Numbered from the stretch's first letter, positions 31,578 to 41,236 are shown. The stretch: DNA of 64,000 nucleotides from Anaerocolumna cellulosilytica (GCF_014218335.1 NZ_AP023367.1:5020001-5084000), one strand, 5' to 3'. Made by a program: numbers and translations. Notes: generated by a model from the letters alone, not told the origin.

Positions 31578-32795
31578 TTAGAAATTAACTCTTATCATAC
31601 TTACAATATTCTTAAATTTCTCAGCCTTCTGCTGATAAGTTTCCTCACTCATGGGCATGGTAATAAAAGCATATTCTTCTTTCATATCTGGAACAGCAAT
31701 CACATCTACCTGACCAAACTCCATTGCAATCTGCTCCTTTGTCTTTTCATCATTGGCAGCTACTCTAACAAAAAACCGATGGGTTGCACGTTTAATATCA
31801 GAAAGCTCCAGCTTTTTGCTGCTCCATAAGGTCATGATATTCGTACCAATATGCTTTGCAGCATCTACCACATCTGCTACTACTGCACTTGCTGTAGGTA
31901 GCTTACCGGCACCACTTCCATAAAACATGACGTCTCCGATTACATTACCTCTGACAAAAATGCCGTTAAATACATCATTTACACTAAATAACGGATGACT
32001 TGGTTTTATTAACATAGGCGCTACCATGGCATATACATGATCTTGTTCTTTTTTGCTGCTTCCAAGAAGTTTTATACTGGCTCCCATAGCTTTTGCATAT
32101 TTGATATCCGCTTCTGTTATCTTTGTAATTCCTTCAGTATATATATCTTCAAAATCCACTTGCATTCCGAACGCAAGTGATGATAGTATGGCTATCTTTC
32201 TACAGGCGTCATATCCTTCAATATCTGCCTGTGGGTTACGTTCCGCATATCCCATAGCTTGGGCTTCCTTTAATACGGAATTAAAATCTGAACCCTCATT
32301 ACTCATCTTTGTAAGAATATAATTGGTAGTACCATTTAAAATACCTGTTATTTCTTCTATCTCATCTGCCGTTAAAGACTGGTTAAGAGGTCTGATAATT
32401 GGAATACCCCCTCCAACACTGGCTTCAAATAAAAAGTTGACATTCATCTGTTTTGAAAGTTTTAATAACTCTGCACCATGTTTTGCCACCAATTCTTTAT
32501 TAGAAGTACAAACACTTTTTCCCTTTAAAATTGCTTCTTTTACAAAGGTATAAGCAGGTTCTACACCGCCCATAACCTCGACAATAATACCTACTTCCGG
32601 ATCATTTACGATGGTCTCATAGTTATGCACAATTTTATCCTGTATTGGGTCTCCCGGAAAATCCCGTAAATCTAGTACATATTTCACTTGTATTTCATGC
32701 CCGCAGCGTTTGTTAATACTATCTCCATTTACATTAAGCACTTCTACTACACCGGAACCTACCGTACCATAACCTAAAACTGCTATATTTACCAT
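31578..32795 (-). CDS. hom: homoserine dehydrogenase
   Basis: Reduces aspartate semialdehyde to homoserine with NAD(P)H. The 405 residues begin with the nucleotide motif VLGYGTVGSGVVEVL, contain VMGGVEPA, TSNKELVAKHG near residue 100, the family signature ILNGTTNYILTKM near 150, the catalytic Lys region GYDACRKIAILS near 198, and a C-terminal ACT domain (about residues 320-405). First gene of the threonine block hom-apgM-lysC. A copy of the recurring leader RNA element (32803-32884) sits immediately upstream, so control is probably post-initiation. Confidence 0.96.
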   Translation of the reverse strand: MVNIAVLGYGTVGSGVVEVLNVNGDSINKRCGHEIQVKYVLDLRDFPGDPIQDKIVHNYETIVNDPEVGIIVEVMGGVEPAYTFVKEAILKGKSVCTSNKELVAKHGAELLKLSKQMNVNFLFEASVGGGIPIIRPLNQSLTADEIEEITGILNGTTNYILTKMSNEGSDFNSVLKEAQAMGYAERNPQADIEGYDACRKIAILSSLAFGMQVDFEDIYTEGITKITEADIKYAKAMGASIKLLGSSKKEQDHVYAMVAPMLIKPSHPLFSVNDVFNGIFVRGNVIGDVMFYGSGAGKLPTASAVVADVVDAAKHIGTNIMTLWSSKKLELSDIKRATHRFFVRVAANDEKTKEQIAMEFGQVDVIAVPDMKEEYAFITMPMSEETYQQKAEKFKNIVSMIRVNF

Positions 32796-32802
32796 ATTTT
32801 AC

Positions 32803-32884
32803 ACCCTGCATAATACATCTTCTATTGATGTATTACTGCCACAATCATAAACGGTTGAAAGAACTTGTCAGTGGCTTCCTTTCT
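32803..32884 (-). promoter_or_regulatory. recurring leader RNA element, copy 4 (upstream of hom)
   Basis: Minus strand: AGAAAGGAAGCCAC ... TTCTTTCAACCG ... GATTGTGGCAGTA, then hairpin TAATACATC/GATGTATTA and the start region of hom. GCCAC/GTGGC and GAAAGGA/TTCTTTC are interleaved as a pseudoknot. Clearly related to copy 2 upstream of ugd, sharing CTTTCAACCG and GTGGCAGTA. Confidence 0.65.
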
Positions 32885-32926
32885 ATATTTATATTTTCTT
32901 ACAACCCTCGTAATACTGCTCTTTCC

Positions 32927-33367
32927 CTATTCCCTTGCCAATATTTTTATATAGTGAATGCCTTCTAATGCCTCTATTTCATCAAAAATAACGGCTGTAT
33001 CAATTATTTGACTCGGAATCTCAATACTAAGCGTTAGAGATGCAATACCATTTACCGGAATACTCTGATGAATAGTCAGTATATTTGCCTCATTTTTTGC
33101 AACACAATTCAATACACAGGATAAGAGTCCTGGTTTATCATCTACCTGAAGCATAAACGTAATTGTCTTTCCTCTAGCATTCTCATGGAATGGAAAAATA
33201 TCATCTTTATACTTATAAAAGGAACTTCTGCTGATACCTACCATATCCGCAGCATCCTGTACAGTTAAAACCTTCTCTGAATCTAATAATCTCTTGGCTT
33301 CCACTACTTTAAGCAGGACTTCCGGAACCGCCTTTTTTTTTACAATGAAATATTTACCTTCATCCAT
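32927..33367 (-). CDS. ACT domain protein with N-terminal HTH (UPF0735/PheB family)
   Basis: A 146-residue protein: the N-terminal part has a helix-turn-helix-like segment (TVQDAADMVGISRSSFYKYKD, about residues 37-57), the C-terminal part an ACT domain starting TFMLQVDDKPGLLSCVLNCVA near residue 70. The family is annotated UPF0735/PheB; in Bacillus the pheB gene lies near phenylalanine biosynthesis, and the fold suggests an amino-acid-responsive regulator. It lies just upstream of hom, 131 bases away, and could regulate the threonine block. Confidence 0.85.
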   Translation of the reverse strand: MDEGKYFIVKKKAVPEVLLKVVEAKRLLDSEKVLTVQDAADMVGISRSSFYKYKDDIFPFHENARGKTITFMLQVDDKPGLLSCVLNCVAKNEANILTIHQSIPVNGIASLTLSIEIPSQIIDTAVIFDEIEALEGIHYIKILARE

Positions 33368-33533
33368 ACCTGCTCTCCTTTACTGCTTTTGTTACATTTT
33401 TACACAAAATATGTCTTCCTTATATGTATGTATACGAAATACACATGTCTTTCTCAGGAAGATATCTTAACACAAATCTCTTGGAAATGCAACACCTTTT
33501 TGAATAAATTATCAATATTAAGACAAAATATGC

Positions 33534-33570
33534 AAAAAAGAGATTGTCCCATTTCTTTAGACAATCTCTT
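33534..33570 (-). terminator. cheW terminator
   Basis: Perfect 11-bp stem AAGAGATTGTC/GACAATCTCTT with an 11-base loop and a T-tract (TTTTTT) on the minus strand, about 50 bases after the cheW stop. Confidence 0.9.
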
Positions 33571-33618
33571 AAAATTTGCCTTCACCATTATAGAAATTAT
33601 ATCCTCAATACAGTCAGA

Positions 33619-34104
33619 TTATTGTTCCTGCATGATAGCTTCTATATTCTCTTGTTCCTGTGAAGATAATATTCCGTTATGATTCAGCAGTAATATCATT
33701 CTGCCATTTACATTCGCAACGCACTGTATATAAGCTGTATTAACACTCTTTACAATAGCAGGCGTTTCACTTAAAGATTCAGCAGGTATTTCTATGATTT
33801 CTTTTACTGCATCCACTTCATAAGCCATTAAAATATCGTTGGATTTTGTAATAATTAACTTTGTATTATCATCCGCTGATTTTTCTGATAAACCAAATTT
33901 TTTACGCAAGGAATAAACCGGGATGACATCGCCGCGCAGATTCATTATTCCTCTGATATAGGTTGGTGCATTAGGCACATGAACTAAGTCTGTGTATTTT
34001 TCAATTGCATTCACTAACATGATATCTAATCCGAATTCTTCTTCACCTAATGTAAAAATAACTTGTTTGGTCTGCTCTTTCGTAAAATTCTTTTGTGTCT
34101 CCAT
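33619..34104 (-). CDS. cheW: CheW-like chemotaxis coupling protein
   Basis: A 161-residue protein with a single CheW domain: QVIFTLGEEEFGLDIMLVNAI near residue 15, VPNAPTYIRGIMNLRGDVIPVYSLR near 50-75, and the C-terminal segment NVNGRMILLLN. CheW links chemoreceptors to the CheA kinase. No other che gene is adjacent, but flagellar genes occur elsewhere in the window. Start ATG 34104 has GGGAG six bases upstream; the frame continues to 34170 through a repeat and is rejected as a start. The leader consists of a tandem 66-base duplication (34107-34239). Confidence 0.9.
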   Translation of the reverse strand: METQKNFTKEQTKQVIFTLGEEEFGLDIMLVNAIEKYTDLVHVPNAPTYIRGIMNLRGDVIPVYSLRKKFGLSEKSADDNTKLIITKSNDILMAYEVDAVKEIIEIPAESLSETPAIVKSVNTAYIQCVANVNGRMILLLNHNGILSSQEQENIEAIMQEQ

Positions 34105-34106
34105 TT

Positions 34107-34239
34107 TAAACTCCCATCTGTGTGCATTAGCACACCTATAAATCCGGATGTTGAAAATGATCTTTTTCAACCTAAACTCCCATCTGTGTGCATTAGCACA
34201 CGCATAAATCCGGATGTTGAAAATGATCTTTTTTCAACC
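34107..34239 (-). repeat. tandem 66-base direct repeat forming the cheW leader
   Basis: Units 34107-34172 and 34173-34239 differ by two substitutions and one inserted base. Each, on the minus strand, holds a hairpin GTTGAAAA/TTTTCAAC, the string CATCCGGATTTAT, a hairpin GTGTGC-TAAT-GCACAC and then AGATGGGAGTTTA. Only the GGGAG of the unit nearest cheW is placed to act as ribosome binding site; the other is followed by the next repeat. Confidence 0.95.
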
Positions 34240-34279
34240 TAACTATATCCTTCTTTATTCCTATGTCTTAATTTGGTTA

Positions 34280-35396
34280 TCAGTCCGTAACTCTAACACT
34301 ATTCCACTTTAAATATGCATTAATAAAAGGATCCAAATTCCCGTCTAATACACTAGTTGTATTACCGGATTCAAAGCTAGTACGATGGTCTTTAACCATG
34401 GTATATGGCTGCATAACATAAGAACGTATTTGGCTTCCCCATCCGATTTCTTTCATCTCACCACGAATTCCAGATTCCTTTTCCTGGTTTTCTTGTTGTT
34501 TTAACAGATAGAGTTTTGCCTTTAACATCTGCATCGCTTTATCTTTATTCTGAAATTGGGAACGCTCATTCTGACATTGCACAACAATACCTGAAGGTAT
34601 GTGGGTAATTCGAATAGCTGAGGAGGTCTTATTAACATGCTGTCCTCCAGCGCCACTTGACCGGTAGGTATCAATCCTTAAATCTCCTTCGTCAATTTCA
34701 ATACCCATATCTTCTTCAATATCCGGCATAACATCACAGGATACAAATGAAGTTTGTCTCTTTCCTGCTGCATTGAAAGGAGAAATACGAACCAGACGGT
34801 GTACCCCTCTTTCAGACTTTAAGTGACCATATGCATTCAGACCGTTAATCTGTAAAGTGACTGATTTTAACCCAGCTTCTTCACCATCCAGAAAATCGAG
34901 TATTTCAGTCGTATAGCCTTTTTTGTCTGCCCATTTCTGATACATACGACAAAGCATACTTGCCCAGTCACAACTTTCAGTTCCACCAGCTCCGGCATGA
35001 AGTGTTAGTATAGCATTGTATTTATCATACTCTTCTGATAAAAGGGTATTTAATCGTATTTCATCAAAGTTTTTAATAAATTGCTGTAAGGCTTCGTCAA
35101 TTTCAGGTATTAAAGATGTGTCATTAGACTCATAACCCATCTCAATTAAAGTCTGAATGTCCTCATATTCCTGCTTTAAACCATTATATTCATCGACAAT
35201 ATCCTTAAGATTCTTTAATTCTTTCACATAACCTTGCGACTTTTCCGCAGAATCCCAAAAATTAGGTTCTTCCATAATATGTTCAATCATATCAATTCGT
35301 TCAAGTTTATTAGCAAGGTCAAAGTGAATCCCCCACTTCAATTAATGGTTGTTCATACGTACCCAGGGTATATTTAAACTGGTCTAATTCAACCAT
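34280..35396 (-). CDS. prfB: peptide chain release factor 2 (programmed +1 frameshift)
   Basis: Releases nascent protein at UGA and UAA codons. The frame is split: ATG 35396 (GAGGTGA upstream) opens 25 codons ending EVGDSL-TGA at 35319, and the second frame continues with DLANKLERIDM from 35320 to 34280, giving about 371 residues after a +1 shift on CTT-TGA-C. Downstream are the codon-recognition region and the catalytic SSGAGGQHVNKT. Length, motifs and shift site are all as in known prfB genes, so this is autoregulation, not damage. CheW lies downstream in the same direction. Confidence 0.96.
35319..35330 (-). other. prfB: programmed +1 ribosomal frameshift site of prfB
   Basis: GTGGGGGATTCACTTTGAC on the minus strand: a G-rich internal Shine-Dalgarno-like run a few bases before the slippery CTT codon, then the in-frame UGA followed by C, the poor termination context of RF2 autoregulation. 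Confidence 0.95.
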
Positions 35397-35570
35397 TGTT
35401 TCACCTCTTTCATATTTTATTTTTGATAGCTGCCTGATTAAATCTACAGTTTTCATCTTGGCTTTCTTTAACAGCACCATACCTACTTAATAGGTTATCT
35501 ATTTGGCTGTTTACATTTTATTGCTATTAAAGTATATTTTATCACAAATTCTCTGAATAATAAAGTAATT

Positions 35571-35631
35571 TAAAAATCAGCAAGGAATCGTATACCTGGT
35601 TATAAAATCCCAGTAAACTCCTTGCTGATTT
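35571..35631 (-). terminator. secA terminator
   Basis: AAATCAGCAAGGA/TCCTTGCTGATTT, a 13-bp stem closing a loop with a weak inner hairpin, then TTTTTAAA on the minus strand, 22 bases after the secA stop. Confidence 0.8.
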
Positions 35632-35653
35632 GGTTTATTTCATAATCAAATTA

Positions 35654-38224
35654 TTAGCTTCTTCCACAGCAATGTTTATACTTTTTGCCGCTTCCGCATG
35701 GACAGTTATCATTTGGCTGAATTTTCTTGCCCGTACGCTTAACAGGCCCCTGTGGGAGACTATCGTCTTTATTAGTGCCTGTAACCTTAGCTACCTGTTC
35801 TCTTTCCACATTCTGCTCGATACGAACATGCATCAAGGCTTTTACCGTATCTTCACGAATCGCTTTTGTCATTTCATCAAACATTTCAAATCCCATGAAC
35901 TTGAATTCTACTAATGGATCCCTTTGTCCATAAGCTTGCAGACCAATTCCCTGGCGTAACTGATCCATATCATCGATATGATCCATCCACTTGTGATCTA
36001 TTACCTTTAGAAGGATAACACGTTCAATTTCACGCAATTGTTCTTTTTCCGGAAATTCAGCTTCTTTCTCTTCATATAACTTAATAGCATCTTCCTTTAA
36101 TTTCTGAATCAACGCATTTTTCTTCATATGATTTAATTCATCTACAGAAAGATCAACTGAATCAAAAGGTATGATGGGTAATAATAAATTGTTTAATTCA
36201 TTTACATCCCAATCCTCCGGAATTTGATCATCACTGATACAGGTGTTTACAGCTTCTTCTACTGTATCTGTAATCATCTTAAAGATGGAATCACGCATAC
36301 TTTCTCCATCCAGTACTCTTCTTCTTTCTGCATATATGATTTCTCTCTGGTCATTGTTAACTTGATCATATTCCAGAAGGTTCTTTCTGATTCCAAAGTT
36401 ATTGCTTTCAATTTTCTTCTGTGCTTTTTCAATTGCACTGCTTAACATCTTATGCTCAATCTGCTCTCCTTCCGGAAGTCCTAAGGAATTAAACATTCCC
36501 ATTAAACGTTCCGAGCCAAACAGACGCATTAAATCATCCTCTAAAGAAATATAGAAACGAGATTCACCAGGATCTCCCTGACGTCCCGCACGACCTCTTA
36601 ACTGATTATCAATACGTCTGGATTCATGACGTTCTGTACCAATAATCTTAAGCCCTCCGGCTTCTACAACACCTTCACCCAATTTAATATCTGTACCACG
36701 GCCTGCCATGTTGGTAGCTATGGTAACAACGCCAGCTTGTCCGGCATCGGCTACGATTTCAGCTTCCTGCTCATGGAACTTTGCATTTAATACCTTATGA
36801 GGTATATTCTTTTTCTTCAGCAAATCACTTAGTTCTTCGGATGCCTCAATGGTGATGGTACCAACTAGCACCGGTTGTCCTTTTTTATGAGATTCAATAA
36901 TATCATTAACAACAGCATTTAATTTCTCACGTTTCGTTCTATAAACAGCATCCTGCTGATCAACACGGGCAACGGGCACATTTGTCGGCACTTCAACAAC
37001 GTCCATTCCGTATATATCTCTGAATTCTTTCTCTTCTGTTAAAGCAGTTCCTGTCATACCACATTTTTTGTTATACTTATTAAAGAAGTTCTGGAAGGTA
37101 ATTGTTGCAAGCGTTTTACTTTCTCTTTTCACTTTTACTTTTTCCTTAGCTTCAATCGCCTGATGTAACCCGTCCGAATAACGTCTTCCCGGCATGATAC
37201 GACCTGTAAATTCATCTACGATTAATACTTCATCATCTTTTACCACATAATCCTTATCCCGATGCATTAAGTTATGCGCTCTTAAGGCTAGAATAATGTT
37301 ATGCTGAATTTCTAGATTTTCGGGATCTGCAAGGTTTTCAAGTTTAAAGAAATCCTCAACCTTAGCAACACCCTCTGCTGTAAGGTTAACATTCTTGTCT
37401 TTTTCATTAACAATGAAGTCTCCATCTTCTTCTACTTCTTCTTTCATAAGAGCAGCCATCTTTGTTAATTCTCCGCTTGACTTACCTCTTACAAGCTGTC
37501 TAGCTAATAAATCACAGGCTTCATATAATTTAGTGGATTTTCCACTTTGACCGGATATAATGAGAGGGGTTCTGGCTTCATCAATTAATACGGAGTCAAC
37601 TTCATCCACGACCGCAAAATTAAGTCCTCTTTGAACCAGCTCTTCTTTGTAGATAACCATGTTATCCCTAAGATAATCAAAGCCTAATTCATTATTGGTT
37701 GCATAGGTAATGTCACAATTGTAAGCTTCTCTTCTTTCATCATTATCCATACTGTTTAAGATAACGCCTACTTTAAGTCCTAAAAATTCATGAATTTGTC
37801 CCATCCATTCAGCATCACGCTTTGCAAGATAGTCATTAACGGTTACAATATGAACACCCTTGCCATCTAAAGCATTTAAGTAGGCTGGAAGTGTTGAGGT
37901 TAAGGTCTTACCTTCACCAGTTCTCATTTCTGATATTCTACCCTGGTGCAGAATGATACCACCAATAAGCTGTACTCTAAAATGCTTTAATCCAAGTACT
38001 CTCTTACCAGCCTCTCTTACAACTGCATAAGCTTCTACTAAAAGGTCATCTAAGGTCTCGCCATTCTTAAGTCTATTTTTAAATTCATTGGTTTTATTCC
38101 GTAAATCCGCATCGGATAAACCTGCCATGACCGAATCCAGGGCTTCAATTTTATCCACTAACGGTATAATTAATTTTATTTCCCTTTCACTGTGTGTTCC
38201 AAATATCTTAGTTAAAAAACCCAT
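35654..38224 (-). CDS. secA: preprotein translocase ATPase SecA
   Basis: Motor of the Sec pathway, 856 residues. Walker A is in [19 protein letters not shown] near residue 104, [19 protein letters not shown] near 210, [10 protein letters not shown], and the motif VI region [18 protein letters not shown]. The C-terminus is [14 protein letters not shown], the zinc-binding SecB/ribosome-binding tail. The start is ATG 38224 with CAGGAG upstream, before GFLTKIFG; the frame is open to 38350 without a ribosome binding site. A promoter lies at 38311-38339. Gene order prfB-secA-hpf is common in Firmicutes. Confidence 0.98.
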   Translation of the reverse strand: MGFLTKIFGTHSEREIKLIIPLVDKIEALDSVMAGLSDADLRNKTNEFKNRLKNGETLDDLLVEAYAVVREAGKRVLGLKHFRVQLIGGIILHQGRISEMRTGEGKTLTSTLPAYLNALDGKGVHIVTVNDYLAKRDAEWMGQIHEFLGLKVGVILNSMDNDERREAYNCDITYATNNELGFDYLRDNMVIYKEELVQRGLNFAVVDEVDSVLIDEARTPLIISGQSGKSTKLYEACDLLARQLVRGKSSGELTKMAALMKEEVEEDGDFIVNEKDKNVNLTAEGVAKVEDFFKLENLADPENLEIQHNIILALRAHNLMHRDKDYVVKDDEVLIVDEFTGRIMPGRRYSDGLHQAIEAKEKVKVKRESKTLATITFQNFFNKYNKKCGMTGTALTEEKEFRDIYGMDVVEVPTNVPVARVDQQDAVYRTKREKLNAVVNDIIESHKKGQPVLVGTITIEASEELSDLLKKKNIPHKVLNAKFHEQEAEIVADAGQAGVVTIATNMAGRGTDIKLGEGVVEAGGLKIIGTERHESRRIDNQLRGRAGRQGDPGESRFYISLEDDLMRLFGSERLMGMFNSLGLPEGEQIEHKMLSSAIEKAQKKIESNNFGIRKNLLEYDQVNNDQREIIYAERRRVLDGESMRDSIFKMITDTVEEAVNTCISDDQIPEDWDVNELNNLLLPIIPFDSVDLSVDELNHMKKNALIQKLKEDAIKLYEEKEAEFPEKEQLREIERVILLKVIDHKWMDHIDDMDQLRQGIGLQAYGQRDPLVEFKFMGFEMFDEMTKAIREDTVKALMHVRIEQNVEREQVAKVTGTNKDDSLPQGPVKRTGKKIQPNDNCPCGSGKKYKHCCGRS

Positions 38225-38310
38225 ATTTTTTTCACTCCTGCGTTGTTTATATTGATTGAACAGATATCGTCTTCTCTGCACATACAAGTTCTCTTTACAG
38301 TTCAGCCTAT

Positions 38311-38339
38311 ATTGTATCATTTCCCCAGGTACTAAGCAA
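38311..38339 (-). promoter_or_regulatory. secA promoter
   Basis: TTGCTT, 17 bases, TACAAT on the minus strand, 87 bases before the secA start. Confidence 0.6.
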
Positions 38340-38493
38340 CACTTTTTCAATAAGTATACAGCTTGTTCATAAAATGTTCATTTATGAATTATAACCACTT
38401 ATCTATGAGATTTATACCTTCGGGTATTCTTCTTTGCTTTAGCATAGTACACGTGATTGTCTCAATTATAAGAAAAGGCTTCCTTTTAAAGAC

Positions 38494-38522
38494 AAAAAAA
38501 GGGGGCTGTGAAGACAGCCCCC
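38494..38522 (-). terminator. hpf terminator
   Basis: GGGGGCTGT/ACAGCCCCC with a four-base loop and seven Ts on the minus strand, about 80 bases after the hpf stop. The remaining spacer between hpf and secA holds only the secA promoter. Confidence 0.9.
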
Positions 38523-38600
38523 TAAACAATCAAAACTTACTTCAAGTTTTTTTGTTCTAAACATTCACTTTTCCACGGAAAAGATTTATGCTTTTATGGT

Positions 38601-39128
38601 TTAATACTCTGGTTCAATTAAACCATAGGTGTTACCCTTACGTTTATACACTACATTCACTTCATCTGTTTCCGCATTACGGTATACAAAGAAATTATGT
38701 CCTAAAAGTTCCATCTGTACACAAGCTTCTTCCGGATCCATAGGTTTAATTGCAAATTTCTTTGTACGAAAAATCTTGATACTGTCATCTTCGTCATAAA
38801 CATCTTCCAAAAATTCCTGATTCAGATTGGCTGCTGCTTGTTTTTGTTCAATTAATTTATTTTTATATTTTCTTAATTGGCGTTCAATAACTTCTTCTAC
38901 CAAATCAATAGATACATACATATCGTTGCTGGTCTGTTCCGCTCTTACCATACTTCCTTTCATAGGGATGGTGACTTCAATTTTCTGTCTGTCTTTTTCA
39001 ACACTCATTGTTACGTGAACTTCAGTATCAGGAGTAAAATATCTCTCAAGCTTTCCGATCTTATCGTATACAGCTGTCTTAAGACCTTCAGTTACATCAA
39101 TATTTTTACCGCTAATTATATAACGCAT
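38601..39128 (-). CDS. hpf: ribosome hibernation promoting factor, long form
   Basis: A 175-residue two-domain HPF that pairs 70S ribosomes into inactive 100S dimers. The N-terminal YfiA-like domain (about residues 1-95: IISGKNIDVTEGLKTAVYDK, then the basic RQLRKYKNKL) binds the 30S decoding site, and the C-terminal dimerisation domain (about 118-175) ends with VVYKRKGNTYGLIEPE. AAAGGAG precedes ATG. It has a strong promoter (39164-39192) and its own terminator, so it is a monocistronic unit. Confidence 0.95.
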   Translation of the reverse strand: MRYIISGKNIDVTEGLKTAVYDKIGKLERYFTPDTEVHVTMSVEKDRQKIEVTIPMKGSMVRAEQTSNDMYVSIDLVEEVIERQLRKYKNKLIEQKQAAANLNQEFLEDVYDEDDSIKIFRTKKFAIKPMDPEEACVQMELLGHNFFVYRNAETDEVNVVYKRKGNTYGLIEPEY

Positions 39129-39163
39129 ATGATCAACTCCTTTTAACTTTCTATTGTGACTAT

Positions 39164-39192
39164 ATTATACCACAAGCTTGTACCAGTGACAA
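39164..39192 (-). promoter_or_regulatory. hpf promoter
   Basis: TTGTCA, 17 bases, TATAAT on the minus strand, 35 bases before the hpf start codon. Confidence 0.8.
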
Positions 39193-39293
39193 GTAATTTC
39201 CCTTTTTATACACAAGAAAGACACAAGTACAGTATTAGACACACTCTGATTCTTATTTCTCATTTTTTTATTATTATTTTTAAATTATCGGAT

Positions 39294-39525
39294 TTATCCA
39301 CCGTATTATACAACTTGTTTGTTAATTTATTGACAACGATAAAAAATCGCTGATATTTAATATTTTCTTAACATTACCTGAACATTATCATAACTTACAA
39401 AACAAATATTCATGCTTGACAGCTTGTACCCACAGGATAATTGTGGTTAATGATTGTGGATAATGTGGATAACTCGGTGTATAACTTCTAATTCTTATAA
39501 AATGAGCCTTTTTACCTGTGGATAA
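39294..39525. promoter_or_regulatory. DnaA-box cluster in an AT-rich intergenic region
   Basis: Three perfect DnaA boxes (TGTGGATAA, reverse of TTATCCACA) at 39455-39463, 39464-39472 (directly abutting) and 39517-39525, one single-mismatch box TGTGGTTAA at 39442-39450, and TTATCCACC on the other strand at 39294-39302. The surrounding 39193-39884 is strongly AT-rich and has no gene I can support. No dnaA or dnaN is nearby, so a DnaA-binding or titration cluster is more likely than the chromosome origin. Confidence 0.7.
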
Positions 39526-39884
39526 CTTCGGGATAACAATATGTCGAATTATGGTCAAACAGTTATTTACAGTATAATTTAACCTCACTTTGTGCAGTTT
39601 GTATATCTGTTTATTTGTCAAGGTATTGATTCTTACATTTATGCTTTCGATAAATTAGAAATCATTTTCAGTAATTTTTGTAATATTCAAAACATTTTAT
39701 CACTTTATATCTTATATACATTATTTTTGAGTTATTAACAATAACTGAAACTATATTTATACGAATTCACTCACATTATCAGAGGAACGGAGCACACCTT
39801 TTAGAATGTCTGGCTATTACCCAGAGAAATATTTTACAGTTACAAGCTTACATAAGTCTAATACTTCAAAAAAGTCTTTCAACA

Positions 39885-39924
39885 CAAAAAAGCTGATTAT
39901 ACACAAATCATGTATAATCAGCTT
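39885..39924 (-). terminator. terminator of the NlpC/P60 gene
   Basis: AAGCTGATTATAC/GTATAATCAGCTT stem with a nine-base loop and TTTTTT on the minus strand, 8 bases after the stop. Confidence 0.9.
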
Positions 39925-39931
39925 ACTATAC

Positions 39932-41236
39932 TTATTTAATACGTCTAGCCTTATATGGCGTTCTATAATTGTAGCTGGAGGTCTTAATTCCTTCTCTTGC
40001 ATTACTAGCGTGAACAACTCTTCCGTTACCAATATACAGGGCAACGTGGTTTACGACACCACTGCTGTTACGATAGAAGATTAAATCTCCCGCCTGCAAA
40101 TCACTTAAGCTTACTTCTCTACCGGCCGAATTTGCCTGGTCTCTTGACGTTCTTGGTATACTATAGCCAAAATGTGAATAAATAGAAGATGTAAAACCAG
40201 AACAGTCAGCACCGTTCGTTAAGCTTGTCCCTCCCCAAACATAAGGGTTTCCAACAAACTTCAATGCATAATCCGCAATAGAGGAACCGGTTGAAGAGCT
40301 GCTGCCTGAACTGCTCGAACTTCCTGAGTTGCTGCTACTTCCTGAATTACTACTAGAAGAACTGCTACTAGAAGAACTGCTGTTTCTACTTGATTCATTC
40401 GCTCTTGCAGCTCTATCTGCAGCCGCTTTTCTTTCAGCTTCTGCCTTACGATTAGCATCCTGCTCCCTTGCCAACGCTTCCAGACGTTCAGCTTCTGCAC
40501 GACGTGCTTCTTCTTCTCTGGCTAATTTTTCTTGTTCCTCTTCAATTGTAATCGCATATTCAAATTCAACATCGATTATTATGTAATCTTTTGATACAAA
40601 GCCGGTTGTGTCTTCATCAATCTGTATTTCGGCCCATTTATCTTGTTCATTAGTTATGTAATATCTTTCTCCAAGAGGTACCATTGTAATGATAGGTGCA
40701 TCCGTACTTGGTGTTTCTCTCACGAATAAAGTGGTTGTATTAATAGTAGCATACTTGCTGTTAAATTCATTGATTAACTTTTCCGCTTCATCTCCGATGG
40801 CTAAAAATTCTTTATTAATATATCCGCTTTTAACATTACCAGATTCAATTTTCACCCAATCACCATCTGTTTCAAGGATGTCAGTGGCGCAGCCATTGTA
40901 AAGCTTTCCGACAATCTCACTGTCGGTGTTTGGCTCTTTTCGAATGTTAACGTAATTAGTTGCAGTTGAAATACCCAAATTGGCATATGGTGATTCAATA
41001 TCCGTCATCTTTGCATTTACAGGTTCATCACTCTGTCCGGCAAATGTCTCCAGTAATTGCTCTGCCTCTCCGACTTCGTCAGAAGCAGTTGCTACATAAT
41101 AGTTGTCTAGTATAGCAGAAATACCTGCAATACCCATATCCGATGTACCTGCTGCTTCAACTTTAATACCGTAACTTAAAGAGAGCAACAATGCCGTTGC
41201 ACATAAGGATGCCTTTACAGCAGTACCTTTTATCAT
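39932..41236 (-). CDS. secreted SH3-NlpC/P60 cell-wall hydrolase
   Basis: A 434-residue exported peptidoglycan endopeptidase. N-terminal signal peptide (about residues 1-29, ending VEAAG), two bacterial SH3 domains (about 90-145 with YVNIRKEPNTDSEIVGKLYNG, and 160-215 with LFVRETPSTDAPI), an Ala/Glu/Arg-rich coiled coil (about 225-275), a low-complexity Ser/Gly/Asn linker of about 40 residues, and a C-terminal NlpC/P60 domain with catalytic Cys in NGADCSGFTSSIY and His in VNHVALYIGNGRVVHAS. I use ATG 41236 (AAGGAGG, 11 bases upstream); ATG 41287 lacks a ribosome binding site. A consensus promoter precedes it. Confidence 0.92.
   Translation of the reverse strand: MIKGTAVKASLCATALLLSLSYGIKVEAAGTSDMGIAGISAILDNYYVATASDEVGEAEQLLETFAGQSDEPVNAKMTDIESPYANLGISTATNYVNIRKEPNTDSEIVGKLYNGCATDILETDGDWVKIESGNVKSGYINKEFLAIGDEAEKLINEFNSKYATINTTTLFVRETPSTDAPIITMVPLGERYYITNEQDKWAEIQIDEDTTGFVSKDYIIIDVEFEYAITIEEEQEKLAREEEARRAEAERLEALAREQDANRKAEAERKAAADRAARANESSRNSSSSSSSSSSSNSGSSSNSGSSSSSGSSSSTGSSIADYALKFVGNPYVWGGTSLTNGADCSGFTSSIYSHFGYSIPRTSRDQANSAGREVSLSDLQAGDLIFYRNSSGVVNHVALYIGNGRVVHASNAREGIKTSSYNYRTPYKARRIK

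Noticed and set aside
32796-32926. T-box or threonine attenuator upstream of hom
   Set aside because: No T-box sequence (TGGNACCGCG type), no run of Thr codons and no terminator; the interval is instead explained by the recurring leader element.
34107-34239. CRISPR array
   Set aside because: Two adjoining direct repeats without spacers and no cas genes.
38363-38560. 65-codon plus-strand frame between secA and hpf
   Set aside because: Overlaps the secA promoter region and the hpf terminator; no ribosome binding site.
39388-39621. 77-codon minus-strand frame in the hpf-NlpC spacer
   Set aside because: It covers the DnaA boxes, has no ribosome binding site and no protein-like pattern.
39193-39884. 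Chromosome replication origin
   Set aside because: DnaA boxes and AT-richness fit, but dnaA, dnaN, rpmH and gyr genes are absent on both sides; a satellite DnaA-box cluster is more economical.
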